Positions 8,574-17,366 of a stretch of DNA of 64,000 bases are shown piece after piece. How positions within the stretch are numbered: position 1 is the stretch's first letter; each line of letters begins with the position of its first letter. The notes under the pieces were generated by a model, which was given only the letters and a program-made list of their open reading frames with translations, had not been told where the DNA came from and ran no database searches. The translations under genes and the position numbers were made by a program. Source of the DNA: Deefgea chitinilytica (GTDB lineage: Bacteria; Pseudomonadota; Gammaproteobacteria; Burkholderiales; Chitinibacteraceae); contig NZ_WOFE01000010.1 of the NCBI RefSeq assembly GCF_016881405.1, positions 36,274 through 100,273 of the forward strand. The letters are read 5' to 3'.

Positions 8574-9656
8574 TTATTTAGTCAATTCAAGCAATTTGTC
8601 GAATGCTTCGTCAAATTGTTTTAAGCCTTCTTGCTGCAATTGTTCGCCAGCCAAATTGTAGTTGATGCCCAAGTTGCGTACTGCTACCAAGGTCGCAACC
8701 GCTTCTGCCGCGCCAGTTTCTAATGTCGCAGCGGCTTTACCGTGGTCACGGAATAGCGCCAGCGTTGCATCAGGAACGGTATTTACGGTTTCTGGTCCGA
8801 TCAATTCTTCAACGTACATCACGTCGTTGTAGGCTTTGTTTTTCGTGCCAGTAGAGGCCCACAATAGGCGTTGTGGATGTGCGCCCAATGCTTTCAATGC
8901 AGCGAAACGGCTACCGTGGAACAAGGTTTTGTAATGTTGTTGGTACGCTACTTTGACAAATGACAGCGCCACTTTGCCGCGCAATGCCAATGCTTCTGGT
9001 GTGCCAATCGCTTCCAATTGTGGATCGATCAAGCTATCCACACGTGACAAGAAGACCGATGCCACTGCGTGTACGCGATCCACTGGCAAGCCCGCAGCTG
9101 CGCGTGCTTCCAGACCGCGGATGTAAGCGGTCAAGATGTTGTCGACGTGAGTCAAGTTGAACATCAAAGTCACGTTCACGTTGATGCCTGAAGTGATCAA
9201 TTCTTCGAAGGCAATCACGCCAGCTGGCGTTGCTGGGACTTTAATCATCAAGTTTGGACGATTAATTTCTGCCCACAGACGTTTGGCATTATCAATCGTG
9301 CCTTTCGCGTCGTTCGCTAGCGTTGGCGATACTTCCAAGCTCACGTAGCCGTCAACACCGTTGGTTTCGTCGTAGATGGAGCGAGTGAGGTCGCAAGTGG
9401 CTTGAATGTCCGGCACCACCAAAGCTTCGTAGCGTTGTTCTGCAGTCAAGTCTTGTTTTTTCAGTTCTGCCAAGTCGCCAGTGTAAAGCGGGTCAGAAGA
9501 GATTGATTTGTAGAAAATCGCTGGATTTGAAGTCACGCCAGCAATGGCGTCTTCTTTCAGAATTTTTGCCAGCTCACCCGAAGCGATGAGGCCGCGCGAA
9601 AGATTGTCCAACCAGATGCTTTGACCGAAAGGTTTAATTGCCGCAATTTTGCTCAT
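8574..9656 (-). CDS. tal: Transaldolase
   Basis: 360 aa, the length of the longer (TalA, type 2) bacterial transaldolases. It moves a dihydroxyacetone unit between sugar phosphates in the non-oxidative pentose phosphate pathway. Recognisable parts are VTSNPAIFYKSI near the N-terminus, VSLEVSPTLANDAKGTI, the Schiff-base lysine in LMIKVPATPAG, VNVTLMFN and WASTGTKNKAYND. The gene is monocistronic with its own terminator at 8527-8551. The start MSKIAAIKPFGQS is at 9656. Confidence 0.96.
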   Translation of the reverse strand: MSKIAAIKPFGQSIWLDNLSRGLIASGELAKILKEDAIAGVTSNPAIFYKSISSDPLYTGDLAELKKQDLTAEQRYEALVVPDIQATCDLTRSIYDETNGVDGYVSLEVSPTLANDAKGTIDNAKRLWAEINRPNLMIKVPATPAGVIAFEELITSGINVNVTLMFNLTHVDNILTAYIRGLEARAAAGLPVDRVHAVASVFLSRVDSLIDPQLEAIGTPEALALRGKVALSFVKVAYQQHYKTLFHGSRFAALKALGAHPQRLLWASTGTKNKAYNDVMYVEELIGPETVNTVPDATLALFRDHGKAAATLETGAAEAVATLVAVRNLGINYNLAGEQLQQEGLKQFDEAFDKLLELTK

Positions 9657-9786
9657 AGTTTCATACGCCTGTGTGAGTGGGTAATAAATGATCTTGGGGC
9701 ATTATGTATCAACATCAAGGGTGCAGGTTTGTGTTTGCACAAACTGTCGTGATTTCTGCCCCACGTCTATGCCCAGTATGATGGCA

Positions 9787-9823
9787 TAAAAAAACACGAA
9801 GGCGTTTGCGATTCGTGTTTTTG
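9787..9823 (-). terminator. Terminator of phoR
   Basis: AAAAACACGAA / TTCGTGTTTTT is an 11-bp stem with an 11-nt loop. It lies just beyond the phoR stop and has A/T runs on both sides, so it could act in both directions. Confidence 0.75.
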
Positions 9824-9843
9824 TGAGGATTGAAGATTGGCAT

Positions 9844-11130
9844 TTATTCCAAAATCCGTGGTGCGGGGAATTTGACGGCAAATTCAGTGCCTTCACCAAG
9901 CCGCGATTCCACCGCCATCGTGGCTTGGTGGCGATTTAGAATGTGCTTCACAATCGCCAAGCCTAGACCAGTGCCGCCAGTGCTGCGTGAGCGACCGCGA
10001 TCGACGCGGTAGAAGCGCTCGGTCAGCCGTGGCACATGCTCTGGTGCAATTCCGATGCCGGTGTCTTTGACGATAAAGCACACTTCATCACCGCGTTTTT
10101 GCCACGCCAAGCTAATACTGCCGCCAGCAGGCGTGTAGCGAACTGCATTAGAAACTAAATTACCGAGCGCAGAATGCAGCTCATCGTGGTTGCCGATTAA
10201 ACGCTGGCGATCAATCGCGGCAATGCTAATGCTGTGCCGTCCTTGTGAAAGGCCTTCAGCTTCGATGCGTAGCAGTTGCATCATTTGTGGAATATCGACT
10301 TCTTCTTCTTTCAATTGCTGACCATTTTCCAGTCGCGACAGCGTGAGCAAATCGTCGACCAAACGCTGCATACGCTGCGTTTGTTCGTACATTAACTGCA
10401 TGTGTTGATCGCGGGTTTTTTGGTCGATGTCTGGAAGATCGATCATCGTTTCGATAAAACCGCCGACTACGGTCAGTGGCGTGCGCAACTCATGCGATAC
10501 ATTGGCGACAAAATCGCGATGTACCGTTTGTACTCGGTCGAGCTGGGTAATGTCGCGGCTGAGTAATAATTTGCGGGTTGAATCAAATGGCACCATTTGC
10601 ACCGACAGCACTTGTTCTTGCGGGCGCATGGTGCGTAGCGTGACCGGATGGCTAAAATCTTGCTCTTTCAAATATTCGCGTAATGCAGGGTGGCGCAATA
10701 GATTGGTAATTTGCTGACCGGAATCGGTTTTTCGGTTTAAGCCCAAATGAATTTGGCTGGCGGGATTACACCATTCAATCCGATCGTATTCATCCAAAAT
10801 GACCACGCCGTCTGGGAGTGCTTCTGCGGCAGACAGAAAGCGATCCAGCGTATTCGCGAGACGATCTTTGGATTTTTGTTGAGTACGAATTTGTTCATAC
10901 AATTGATCGAAAACATCTTGCCAGAGCATAAAGCTACTGGGTACCGTGTTGATATCTGGCTTTTTGAGCCAAGTATTTAGGCGATTCAAATTAATTAAGT
11001 GATAGACCGTGGCGACGCCAAGCAGCGAGACGGCAAAGATTAATCCATCATTCGCACTACCAATCGCGCTAATAAATAGTGCGATCAATGCCAGCAAGGA
11101 ATAAAAAAGAATCGAGCGTAGCCAAAACAT
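9844..11130 (-). CDS. phoR: Phosphate regulon sensor histidine kinase PhoR
   Basis: 428 aa. Two hydrophobic helices lie at residues about 5-45, followed by a short linker and a PAS domain (LPDGVVILDEYDRIEWCNPA). The HisKA box is VSHELRTPLTVVGGF, its His being the phosphorylation site. The ATPase domain has N-box LGNLVSNAVRYTP, G1 VKDTGIGIAPEH and G2 GGTGLGLAIVKH. The lack of a large periplasmic loop fits PhoR, which senses through the Pst/PhoU complex. It lies 194 bp downstream of phoB, an unusually long and structured spacer for this pair. Confidence 0.95.
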   Translation of the reverse strand: MFWLRSILFYSLLALIALFISAIGSANDGLIFAVSLLGVATVYHLINLNRLNTWLKKPDINTVPSSFMLWQDVFDQLYEQIRTQQKSKDRLANTLDRFLSAAEALPDGVVILDEYDRIEWCNPASQIHLGLNRKTDSGQQITNLLRHPALREYLKEQDFSHPVTLRTMRPQEQVLSVQMVPFDSTRKLLLSRDITQLDRVQTVHRDFVANVSHELRTPLTVVGGFIETMIDLPDIDQKTRDQHMQLMYEQTQRMQRLVDDLLTLSRLENGQQLKEEEVDIPQMMQLLRIEAEGLSQGRHSISIAAIDRQRLIGNHDELHSALGNLVSNAVRYTPAGGSISLAWQKRGDEVCFIVKDTGIGIAPEHVPRLTERFYRVDRGRSRSTGGTGLGLAIVKHILNRHQATMAVESRLGEGTEFAVKFPAPRILE

Positions 11131-11159
11131 GGACGGCCTTTGGTGAAACGAAAAATAAA

Positions 11160-11304
11160 CCCTGCTCTGTAATCAGACAAAAGTTCCCGCACTGCGTTGG
11201 TTCGCCGTGCGGTACAAATTGTACTCTCGTCGGCTTCACCACCTTGCGCGAAAACTGTTGGTCAGTGACTGATCAGCCGAAGTTTCCTTCGGCAGAGAGC
11301 AGGG
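11160..11304 (-). ncRNA. Candidate structured RNA element in the phoB-phoR spacer
   Basis: Read on the minus strand (the direction of phoBR transcription), this stretch has a perfect 9-bp closing stem (CCCTGCTCT at 11304-11296 with AGAGCAGGG at 11168-11160). Inside are a 7-bp hairpin with GAAA tetraloop (GCCGAAG-GAAA-CTTCGGC), a perfect 6-bp stem CCGCAC / GTGCGG, and smaller stems (TCAG-TCA-CTGA, GTAC-AATTT-GTAC). No long open frame fills the region. It could be a phoB 3' UTR structure, a phoR leader or a processed small RNA. It matches no riboswitch class that I know. Confidence 0.5.
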
Positions 11305-11324
11305 AGGTATTGCGATACTGCAAA

Positions 11325-12011
11325 TTAATTGACCGACAAACGATAACCAGAGCCGCGAATGGTTTGGATTAAATTATCATGCCCTGTGCTTTCTAATGAT
11401 GAACGCAAACGGCGAATATGAACGTCAACAGTGCGCTCTTCAACAAAAACATGGTCGCCCCACACTTGATCGAGCAAATGGGCGCGTGAATGCACGCGTT
11501 CTGGATGCGTCATAAAAAAATGCAGTAGGCGAAATTCTGTCGGCCCTAAATCAAGTGGCGCGGAATTACCAAATACCCGGTGGGTAACTGGGTCAAGACG
11601 CAGACCTTTGATTTCCACTGGATCATCAGTCACCTGTGGTGCGCGGCGACGCAGCACGGCTTTAATCCGTGCTTGCAGTTCACGCGGGCTAAAGGGCTTG
11701 GTGATGTAATCATCGGCGCCTGTTTCTAAGCCGACAATTTTATCTTGTTCGTCTGAACGCGCCGTGAGCATAATCAATGGAATCGACCGGGTGCGTTCAT
11801 CGGCACGCAGCTTTTTGGCAAAATCAATGCCAGTCATGCCAGGCAGCATCCAGTCAAGCAAAATCAAATCAGGCAAGGCGTTGCGCACGACGTTGCTTGC
11901 CGTCTCGGCAGAATCGGCACGAATGATATGATGACCTGCTTGAGACAGATTAAAAGCGATCAGCTCTTGAATTGCAGGTTCGTCTTCAACCAATAAAATG
12001 GTGGCTGCCAT
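11325..12011 (-). CDS. phoB: Phosphate regulon response regulator PhoB
   Basis: 228 aa. The receiver domain has the acidic pair VEDE near residue 9, phospho-acceptor Asp53 (LILLDWMLPG), Thr in LTARSDEQ and Lys in DYITKPFSPREL. The OmpR/PhoB winged helix follows (LGPTEFRLLHFFMTHPERV, VEERTVDVHIRRLRSSL, IRGSGYRL). The start at 12011 (MAATILLVEDE) is chosen because GAGGA lies 8 bp upstream. The frame extends nine codons further to 12038 without support. It is the partner of PhoR and activates phosphate-starvation genes. Confidence 0.95.
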   Translation of the reverse strand: MAATILLVEDEPAIQELIAFNLSQAGHHIIRADSAETASNVVRNALPDLILLDWMLPGMTGIDFAKKLRADERTRSIPLIMLTARSDEQDKIVGLETGADDYITKPFSPRELQARIKAVLRRRAPQVTDDPVEIKGLRLDPVTHRVFGNSAPLDLGPTEFRLLHFFMTHPERVHSRAHLLDQVWGDHVFVEERTVDVHIRRLRSSLESTGHDNLIQTIRGSGYRLSVN

Positions 12012-12297
12012 GGAGTGTTCCTCGCGGAAAAAGTTCAATTATTTTGTTGCGAGAATAAGGCTTTATTGTGAACGTTGTATTACAAGTCTACAGCGTTCCG
12101 ATATTTATTTTCAATTACTGTAAATAAATGCCGTGTGAATAGGCTAGGGTATGGTTCAAATCGGTGAGGCAGCGGCCTTTGATGGCTCCGTCACGAAGCC
12201 GTGAGCCGCCGACTTCTATGATCTGCTTAGCGCAGAAGCTACGAAGCCACTGCAAAGCAGGGTATTATGTGATCTTTGATGATTGCCAGAGTGCGCC

Positions 12298-12675
12298 ATG
12301 GCCGGTTTATTACCCACCACCCCGCAGCCGACAGAAATCAAGCTGCATCAAAAATCGAAAATTTTAGAAGTCGCCTACGCCGATGGCGCGCAATTTCAAT
12401 TGCCTTGTGAATTTTTGCGCGTCTCTAGCCCATCTGCCGAAGTCCGTGGTCACGGCGTTGGCAATGAAGTGCTACAAGTGGGTAAAGCTAACGTCAATAT
12501 TATTGCAGTTGAGCCAGTGGGCAACTACGCAGTCAAGCTAGTATTTGATGATGGGCATGATTCTGGCTTGTTTTCATGGGAATACCTCTATGAATTGGGG
12601 CGTGACTATGATGTGCTTTGGGCTAACTATTTAGCACAACTTGCCGCCGCTGGCGCTTCGCGCGAAGCGAAGTAA
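12298..12675 (+). CDS. DUF971 (gamma-BBH-like) domain protein
   Basis: 125 aa from MAGLLPTTPQP; an in-frame start 15 bp earlier has no better support. The conserved core is TEIKLHQKSKILEVAYADG, then QLPCEFLRVSSPSAEVRGHG, and VGNYAVKLVFDDGHDSGLFSWEYLYELG near the C-terminus. The domain occurs alone in bacteria and fused in gamma-butyrobetaine hydroxylase-like enzymes. Its biochemical role is not established. In beta- and gammaproteobacteria it commonly sits directly before ubiE, as here, which hints at a link to ubiquinone or Fe-S metabolism. Confidence 0.9.
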   Translation: MAGLLPTTPQPTEIKLHQKSKILEVAYADGAQFQLPCEFLRVSSPSAEVRGHGVGNEVLQVGKANVNIIAVEPVGNYAVKLVFDDGHDSGLFSWEYLYELGRDYDVLWANYLAQLAAAGASREAK

Positions 12676-12685
12676 TTATTTGCAA

Positions 12686-12732
12686 GTATGTGCTGCTAGA
12701 TATTGAAAAATAAATGTTGCAAAGAGATACCC
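12686..12732. repeat. Dispersed 3'-end palindrome, copy 4
   Basis: A 47-nt element with GTAT...ATAC(CC) ends, starting 10 bp after the DUF971 stop. The inner arms are poor. Confidence 0.4.
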
Positions 12733-12787
12733 GTTCAGTTGATATGTAGCATGATTGAACGAAGACCCTAGATAAAAGGATGTCATG

Positions 12788-13531
12788 ATGAGCGAGCAAG
12801 ATCAATCCACGCATTTCGGCTTTAAAACGGTCAATGAATCCGAAAAAGCGCAAAAAGTCGCCGAAGTGTTTCATTCCGTGGCGCAAAAATACGACGTCAT
12901 GAATGACCTGATGTCAGGCGGTCTGCACCGCGCTTGGAAATTCTTCACCATTGAAACCAGCGGCGCGAAAGCTGGCGATAAAATTCTGGATATCGCTGGT
13001 GGTACTGGCGATTTATCGAAAGCGTTTGCGAAAAAAGTTGGGAAAACAGGTCAAGTTTGGCTGACTGATATTAATAGCTCGATGCTTGGGGTGGGTCGTG
13101 ATCGTTTAATGGATCAAGGCTTTGCTTTGCCAGTGGCGCAGTGCGATGCTGAAAAACTACCGTTTCCCGACAATTACTTTAATATCGTTTCGGTGGCGTT
13201 TGGCCTACGCAATATGACGCACAAAGACGCGGCACTGAAAGAAATGCATCGGGTGTTGAAACCGGGAGGTCGCTTGCTGGTGTTGGAGTTTTCGAAAGTA
13301 TGGGCACCACTCAAGCCCGCGTATGATTTGTACTCGTTCAAACTGCTGCCGCTCATGGGCAAATTGGTCGCCAATGACGCCGATTCATATCAATATTTGG
13401 CCGAATCGATTCGTATGCATCCAGACCAAGAAACGCTGAAACAAATGATGCTCGACGCCGGCTTTGGCCGCGCTGACTTTCATAATTTGACCGGTGGTGT
13501 GGTGGCTTTGCATAAAGGTACGAAGTTTTAA
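12788..13531 (+). CDS. ubiE: Ubiquinone/menaquinone C-methyltransferase UbiE
   Basis: 247 aa class I SAM methyltransferase. It methylates the ring carbon in ubiquinone (and demethylmenaquinone) synthesis. The N-terminus [20 protein letters not shown], the SAM motif [12 protein letters not shown], the FPDNYFN segment, [17 protein letters not shown] and [18 protein letters not shown] closely follow the enterobacterial protein, including the end ([15 protein letters not shown]). AAAGGA is 7 bp before ATG 12788; ATG 12785 directly before it is the alternative. It begins the ubiE-ubiJ-ubiB cluster. Confidence 0.96.
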   Translation: MSEQDQSTHFGFKTVNESEKAQKVAEVFHSVAQKYDVMNDLMSGGLHRAWKFFTIETSGAKAGDKILDIAGGTGDLSKAFAKKVGKTGQVWLTDINSSMLGVGRDRLMDQGFALPVAQCDAEKLPFPDNYFNIVSVAFGLRNMTHKDAALKEMHRVLKPGGRLLVLEFSKVWAPLKPAYDLYSFKLLPLMGKLVANDADSYQYLAESIRMHPDQETLKQMMLDAGFGRADFHNLTGGVVALHKGTKF

Positions 13532-13535
13532 TCTT

Positions 13536-13584
13536 GGGTATTGGTTTGTAGTCTTTCATAATCAATGACTGTCTGTGTATACCC
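13536..13584. repeat. Dispersed 3'-end palindrome, copy 5
   Basis: A 49-nt element of the full form GGGTAT...ATACCC with an inner AGTC...GACT stem. It begins 4 bp after the ubiE stop codon. The first arm is followed by a GTAGT word, as in copy 13. Confidence 0.65.
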
Positions 13585-13616
13585 ATGGATCGTCTGATGG
13601 CTCAACGAGGTGCTGC

Positions 13617-14177
13617 ATGCTGCTAGCTGGCATTTTGAATCACTTATTGGCGCAAGCGCCTGCTTTGCAGGCTGAGTTGGCTGACTTGCGTGGCCGTACC
13701 GTGCGTTTGGAGTTGCCGATTGCTGCTGCGGTCGTGGTCGTGACTGAGGATGGTTTGCTGGCTGAGTCGCATGCGCCAGCGGAAGCCACACTCAGCATGC
13801 CGGCGCGGTTTTTTGTTACACGTTTTACCGATCGGCAAGCGGCTTCGCGCCAAGTCAGAATTAGTGGCGATGCCGAGTTAGCTGGCAAGGTCGGCAATGT
13901 ATTGGCGGGCTTGCAATGGGATGCGGCCGAGGATTTATCGCTGTTGATCGGCGATATTCTGGCGCATCGTGTCAGCCGTGTCGCGGCCAGTTTGCTCGAA
14001 GCTCCCAAAGAAATGGGGCAGCGGATGGCGGTTTCGGTGGTGGAATATGTGCGCGATGAGCGAAAAATCTTGCCACAAAAACATCACGTCACCGAGTTTT
14101 GCGATCAAGTCGACACGCTGCGCGACGATATCGCGCGGCTAGAAAAACGCTTGCAACGCTTGGAGCAGGTCGTTTAG
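13617..14177 (+). CDS. ubiJ: Ubiquinone biosynthesis accessory factor UbiJ (SCP2 domain)
   Basis: 186 aa from ATG 13617 (MLLAGILNHLL), with GAGG 6 bp upstream; the frame extends to 13575 without support. The N-terminal half is an SCP2-like lipid-binding fold (LRGRTVRLELPIAAAVVVV, VRISGDAELAGKVGNVLAGLQWD). The C-terminal part has a conserved VVEYVRDERKILPQKHHV segment and a coiled coil (VDTLRDDIARLEKRLQRLE). UbiJ with UbiK organises the late ubiquinone enzymes. Its place between ubiE and ubiB matches the E. coli ubiE-ubiJ-ubiB order. Confidence 0.92.
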   Translation: MLLAGILNHLLAQAPALQAELADLRGRTVRLELPIAAAVVVVTEDGLLAESHAPAEATLSMPARFFVTRFTDRQAASRQVRISGDAELAGKVGNVLAGLQWDAAEDLSLLIGDILAHRVSRVAASLLEAPKEMGQRMAVSVVEYVRDERKILPQKHHVTEFCDQVDTLRDDIARLEKRLQRLEQVV

Positions 14178-14225
14178 TTTTTACCTTTGACGCTGGCGCG
14201 TTGCGGCCTTTTTCGGAAAATCTGG

Positions 14226-15755
14226 ATGTCTGTGTTTCGCTTTATCAAAATTGCTCATGTTGTAGTGCACTATGGCTTGGACGAGTTCTTGCTCGGCCAT
14301 GAGCGCGTTCGGGGTTTGCGTGGACTGCTCAAAGTGCTGCTGTTTTGGCGCAAACTGGAGCAGCCGCGCGCCGTGCGTTTGCGTTTAGCACTGGAGTCTT
14401 TAGGGCCGATTTTCGTTAAGTTCGGTCAAGTGCTTTCCACGCGTCGCGATTTGATGCCACCGGATATCGCCGATGAACTGGCGCAACTGCAAGACAATGT
14501 TCCGCCGTTCCCTTCTGAGGTGGCAATTGCGCAGATTGAGCGCAGCTTAGGCAAGTCAACTGCTGAATTATTCTGTGAATTTGATCCACAGCCCATTGCA
14601 TCGGCCTCGGTCGCGCAAGTGCATCGAGCGCGTTTGCATCCAGTGGATGGTAAGGTTGGGCAGGCGGTAGCCGTTAAAGTACTGCGCCCCGGCATTTTGC
14701 CGATTATTGAAAGTGACTTAGCTTTGCTGAAAACCTTGGCGGTTTGTGTAGAGAAGTTATTTTCTGATGGCAAGCGCCTCAAGCCGCGCGAAGTGGTGGC
14801 TGAGTTTGACCGCTATCTACACGATGAACTCGATTTAATGCACGAAGCGGCCAATGCCAGCCAATTACATCGTAATTTTTTGCATTCGGATCAGTTACTG
14901 ATTCCCGAAGTGTATTACGACTTTTGCGCGCGCGAAGTGATGGTGATGCAGTGGATGGACGGCATTCCAATTGGTCGGATTGATGAGCTCAAAGCCGCCG
15001 GAATGGATTTGAAAAAGCTGTCGAAATTTGGCGTTGAGATTTTCTTTACTCAAGTATTTCGCCATGGATTTTTCCACGCCGATATGCATCCGGGCAATAT
15101 CTTGGTCGCTGCTGATAATAGGTATGTCGCGCTAGACTTTGGTATTGTTGGCTCGCTGAGCGATACGGATAAGCAGTATCTAGCGATTAATTTCTTGGCA
15201 TTTTTCAACCGCGATTATCATCGCGTCGCCACCGCACACATTGAAAGCGGCTGGGTGCCCAAAGAAACGCGAGTGGAAGAGTTGGAAGCGGCGGTGCGCA
15301 CCGTCTGTGAGCCGTTCTTTAATAAGCCTTTGAGCCAGATTTCCTTTGGTTTTGTGCTGCTGCGTTTATTTGAAACCTCACGCCGCTTTAATGTTGAAAT
15401 TCAACCGCAATTGGTTTTATTGCAAAAAACATTGTTGAATATCGAAGGTCTAGGTCGGCAACTCGATCCTGATCTCGATCTTTGGCAAACCGCGATGCCA
15501 TTTTTGCAGCGCTGGATGAATGAGCAAATCGGTTGGCGTGGCTTACTCAGCACCTTGAAACATGAAGCGCCCCAGTGGGCGACGCTGTTGCCGACTTTGC
15601 CACGCAAACTCAATGAAGTTCTCAATCAAAATCATACTGAGCTATTGCTCGCTGGTTATAAAGGCCTGATGTGGGAGCAGAAAAAACGAAACCTATTATT
15701 GGCCGTGATTGCGTGTTTGTTAGCGGGATTAGTAATGACTTTATGGCTCAAATAG
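14226..15755 (+). CDS. ubiB: Ubiquinone biosynthesis kinase-like protein UbiB
   Basis: 509 aa from ATG 14226 ([20 protein letters not shown]), where similarity to UbiB begins; a TTG at 14187 would add 13 unsupported residues. The ADCK/UbiB marks are the KxGQ motif in [18 protein letters not shown], the Ala-rich nucleotide loop in [15 protein letters not shown], the VAVKVLRPG lysine, [11 protein letters not shown] and [10 protein letters not shown]. One hydrophobic helix ends the protein ([19 protein letters not shown]). UbiB-family proteins are atypical kinases/ATPases that help mobilise ubiquinone precursors at the inner membrane. It is followed by a terminator at 15813-15845. Confidence 0.95.
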   Translation: MSVFRFIKIAHVVVHYGLDEFLLGHERVRGLRGLLKVLLFWRKLEQPRAVRLRLALESLGPIFVKFGQVLSTRRDLMPPDIADELAQLQDNVPPFPSEVAIAQIERSLGKSTAELFCEFDPQPIASASVAQVHRARLHPVDGKVGQAVAVKVLRPGILPIIESDLALLKTLAVCVEKLFSDGKRLKPREVVAEFDRYLHDELDLMHEAANASQLHRNFLHSDQLLIPEVYYDFCAREVMVMQWMDGIPIGRIDELKAAGMDLKKLSKFGVEIFFTQVFRHGFFHADMHPGNILVAADNRYVALDFGIVGSLSDTDKQYLAINFLAFFNRDYHRVATAHIESGWVPKETRVEELEAAVRTVCEPFFNKPLSQISFGFVLLRLFETSRRFNVEIQPQLVLLQKTLLNIEGLGRQLDPDLDLWQTAMPFLQRWMNEQIGWRGLLSTLKHEAPQWATLLPTLPRKLNEVLNQNHTELLLAGYKGLMWEQKKRNLLLAVIACLLAGLVMTLWLK

Positions 15756-15812
15756 TGAGTCGGTGACTGACTGAGCGGTGAAACTGAGTTCAGTCGGATA
15801 TAAAATCAGAAA

Positions 15813-15845
15813 AAGCCACTTGGAGTACAAGTGGCTTTTTTTTTC
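15813..15845 (+). terminator. Terminator of the ubi cluster
   Basis: AAGCCACT / AGTGGCTT stem with a 9-nt loop, followed by nine or more T. Confidence 0.88.
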
Positions 15846-15910
15846 GTGCTTCACTTTGATGCAACGCCCGACTGTCACTGTTTAGCTTGTTCTTTGTATG
15901 CCGATGGTCT

Positions 15911-15925
15911 TTATTACCGTAATAA
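15911..15925. promoter_or_regulatory. Palindrome upstream of lapE
   Basis: TTATTACCGTAATAA has 7-bp arms around one base. It lies about 60 bp before the lapE start in the 230-bp gap after ubiB and is a candidate operator. No cognate protein is known. Confidence 0.4.
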
Positions 15926-15986
15926 GATAGCCAGAGTGCTGTAAATAAAGGCTATGCAGGGAATTGAATGACATAGGAGTTATAAA

Positions 15987-17297
15987 ATGAATCGATCACT
16001 GATGTTTGTTTTCATGATGACTGCTTTTTCTTCGACTCTACATGCCGAGCCGTTGCCTCAGGTTATTGAAGGATTGCTGCAGTCTAGTCCAGATATTCTG
16101 ATTGAGTCGGCCAATCGAAAAGCTAGTAATTTCGGGGTTGAGCAAGCAAAGGCTGGTTATTTTCCTCAGATTAATGTGTCTGCCGGTGCTGGGCGGGAGT
16201 ATCTGAAAGATCTTGCAACACGTGATGCATTTAACGGTTCTGGCAAAAGTTACAATCGCCAAGATGCCGAAGTTCAATTGGTGCAGATGTTGTTTGATGG
16301 CAATGGCGTGAGTAGCGAAGTGGCGAGACAACGTGCGCGACAATTGGGGGCCGCGCATCGTTTAGCGAGCACATCGGAAGATATTGCCTTAAAAACAACG
16401 GAAGCTTATTTGGATGTTTTGTTAGCGGAAGAAATGCTAAAGCTCACGAAGGCGAATTTAGCTGCGCATGAAAGTACCGCAGAGCAAGTTAAATTACGTA
16501 CCGCGGGTGGGTTTGGACGAAAGTCGGATGATGAACAAATTAATGCGCGCGTTGCGTTGGCAAAAGCAAATTTAGGTGCCGCACAGTCAGCGTTTAATGA
16601 AGCGAAAATTGCTTATATTCGTTTTGTTGGCACGGAGCCACAAAATCTAACTTTACCAGAGCAACCTACTGCCATTCCGCAAACGGCAGCCGAAGTAGGT
16701 GATTGGGCTGTGGCCAATAATCGCGCTCTACAAGCAGCTAAGGCAGATGTGTTAGGCGCGCAAGCGCAATTGGGGGTTGCTCAATCTCAAATGTACCCCC
16801 GAATCAATTTAGAGGCGGGTGCATCTTATTCAAATGCCTTAGATGGGATCAGTGTCGAAGAAACCACTCGAGCGTATGGGATGCTGCGTGTGCACTACTC
16901 ATTTAAAAGTGGCGCAGATAAGCAGCGCGTAGCAGAAACCACCGAGCTGTCTTATGCCGCGCAAGAGTTGGCGCGCAGAGTCGAGCGGCAAGTCCGGCAA
17001 AATGCGAGTTTATCTTGGAACGCAATGACGATTGCCAGTGAGCGTGTACCTGAGTTGGTTAAATATGCAGAGTCCAGCAAATTGGCGCGTGATGAATATA
17101 GTAAGCAGTTTTCTTTAGGACAGCGCTCCTTGCTTGATTTACTCGATGGAGAAAATGAGTATTTTACGGCGAGTCGAGATTTAGCTTCTGGCAAAATGGA
17201 TGAGTTACGCGCGCGGTTTAGATTGATGGCCGACGCTAATTTATTGCTCAAAACACTTTCAGTTGAACCACTTGCTGGCAGCAATTTGCCGGAGTAA
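15987..17297 (+). CDS. lapE: TolC-family outer-membrane protein of the adhesin exporter (LapE-like)
   Basis: 436 aa with a cleavable signal peptide (MNRSLMFVFMMTAFSSTLHA). It has the two repeats of the TolC fold; conserved bits are VEQAKAGYFPQINVSAGAG, TEAYLDVLLAEEMLKLT, GAQAQLGVAQSQMYPRINLE and SLGQRSLLDLLDGENEYF. It starts the type I secretion set lapE-lapB-lapC and is the outer-membrane channel through which the giant adhesin passes and in which its retention module is thought to be held. A hairpin with T-run lies between it and lapB. The start ATG is preceded by TAGGAG. Confidence 0.92.
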   Translation: MNRSLMFVFMMTAFSSTLHAEPLPQVIEGLLQSSPDILIESANRKASNFGVEQAKAGYFPQINVSAGAGREYLKDLATRDAFNGSGKSYNRQDAEVQLVQMLFDGNGVSSEVARQRARQLGAAHRLASTSEDIALKTTEAYLDVLLAEEMLKLTKANLAAHESTAEQVKLRTAGGFGRKSDDEQINARVALAKANLGAAQSAFNEAKIAYIRFVGTEPQNLTLPEQPTAIPQTAAEVGDWAVANNRALQAAKADVLGAQAQLGVAQSQMYPRINLEAGASYSNALDGISVEETTRAYGMLRVHYSFKSGADKQRVAETTELSYAAQELARRVERQVRQNASLSWNAMTIASERVPELVKYAESSKLARDEYSKQFSLGQRSLLDLLDGENEYFTASRDLASGKMDELRARFRLMADANLLLKTLSVEPLAGSNLPE

Positions 17298-17311
17298 CTG
17301 CAGTAGTAATC

Positions 17312-17339
17312 GAAGGGGCGTTCGCCCCTTCCTTTTTTG
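17312..17339 (+). terminator. Intrinsic-terminator-like hairpin between lapE and lapB
   Basis: AAGGGG-CGTTCG-CCCCTT followed by CCTTTTTT. It ends where a TTG-initiated frame for lapB would begin, so it may limit lapBC expression relative to lapE. Confidence 0.65.
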
Positions 17340-17366
17340 AGTCCTCTATTGCATGGGAATCATGCT

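Noticed and set aside
11160..11304. Known riboswitch class (glycine, c-di-GMP, cobalamin, SAH) in the phoB-phoR spacer
   Set aside because: None of the conserved core sequences of these classes is present, so only an unassigned structure is reported.
12171..12212. Imperfect GC-rich hairpin in the gap before the DUF971 gene
   Set aside because: Arms pair over only a few consecutive bases and no T-run or copy elsewhere was found. The 286-bp gap 12012-12297 otherwise shows nothing I can support.
17337..17366. TTG start for lapB at 17337
   Set aside because: It lies in the T-run of a terminator hairpin and lacks a ribosome binding site; GTG 17367 or ATG 17409 is likelier.
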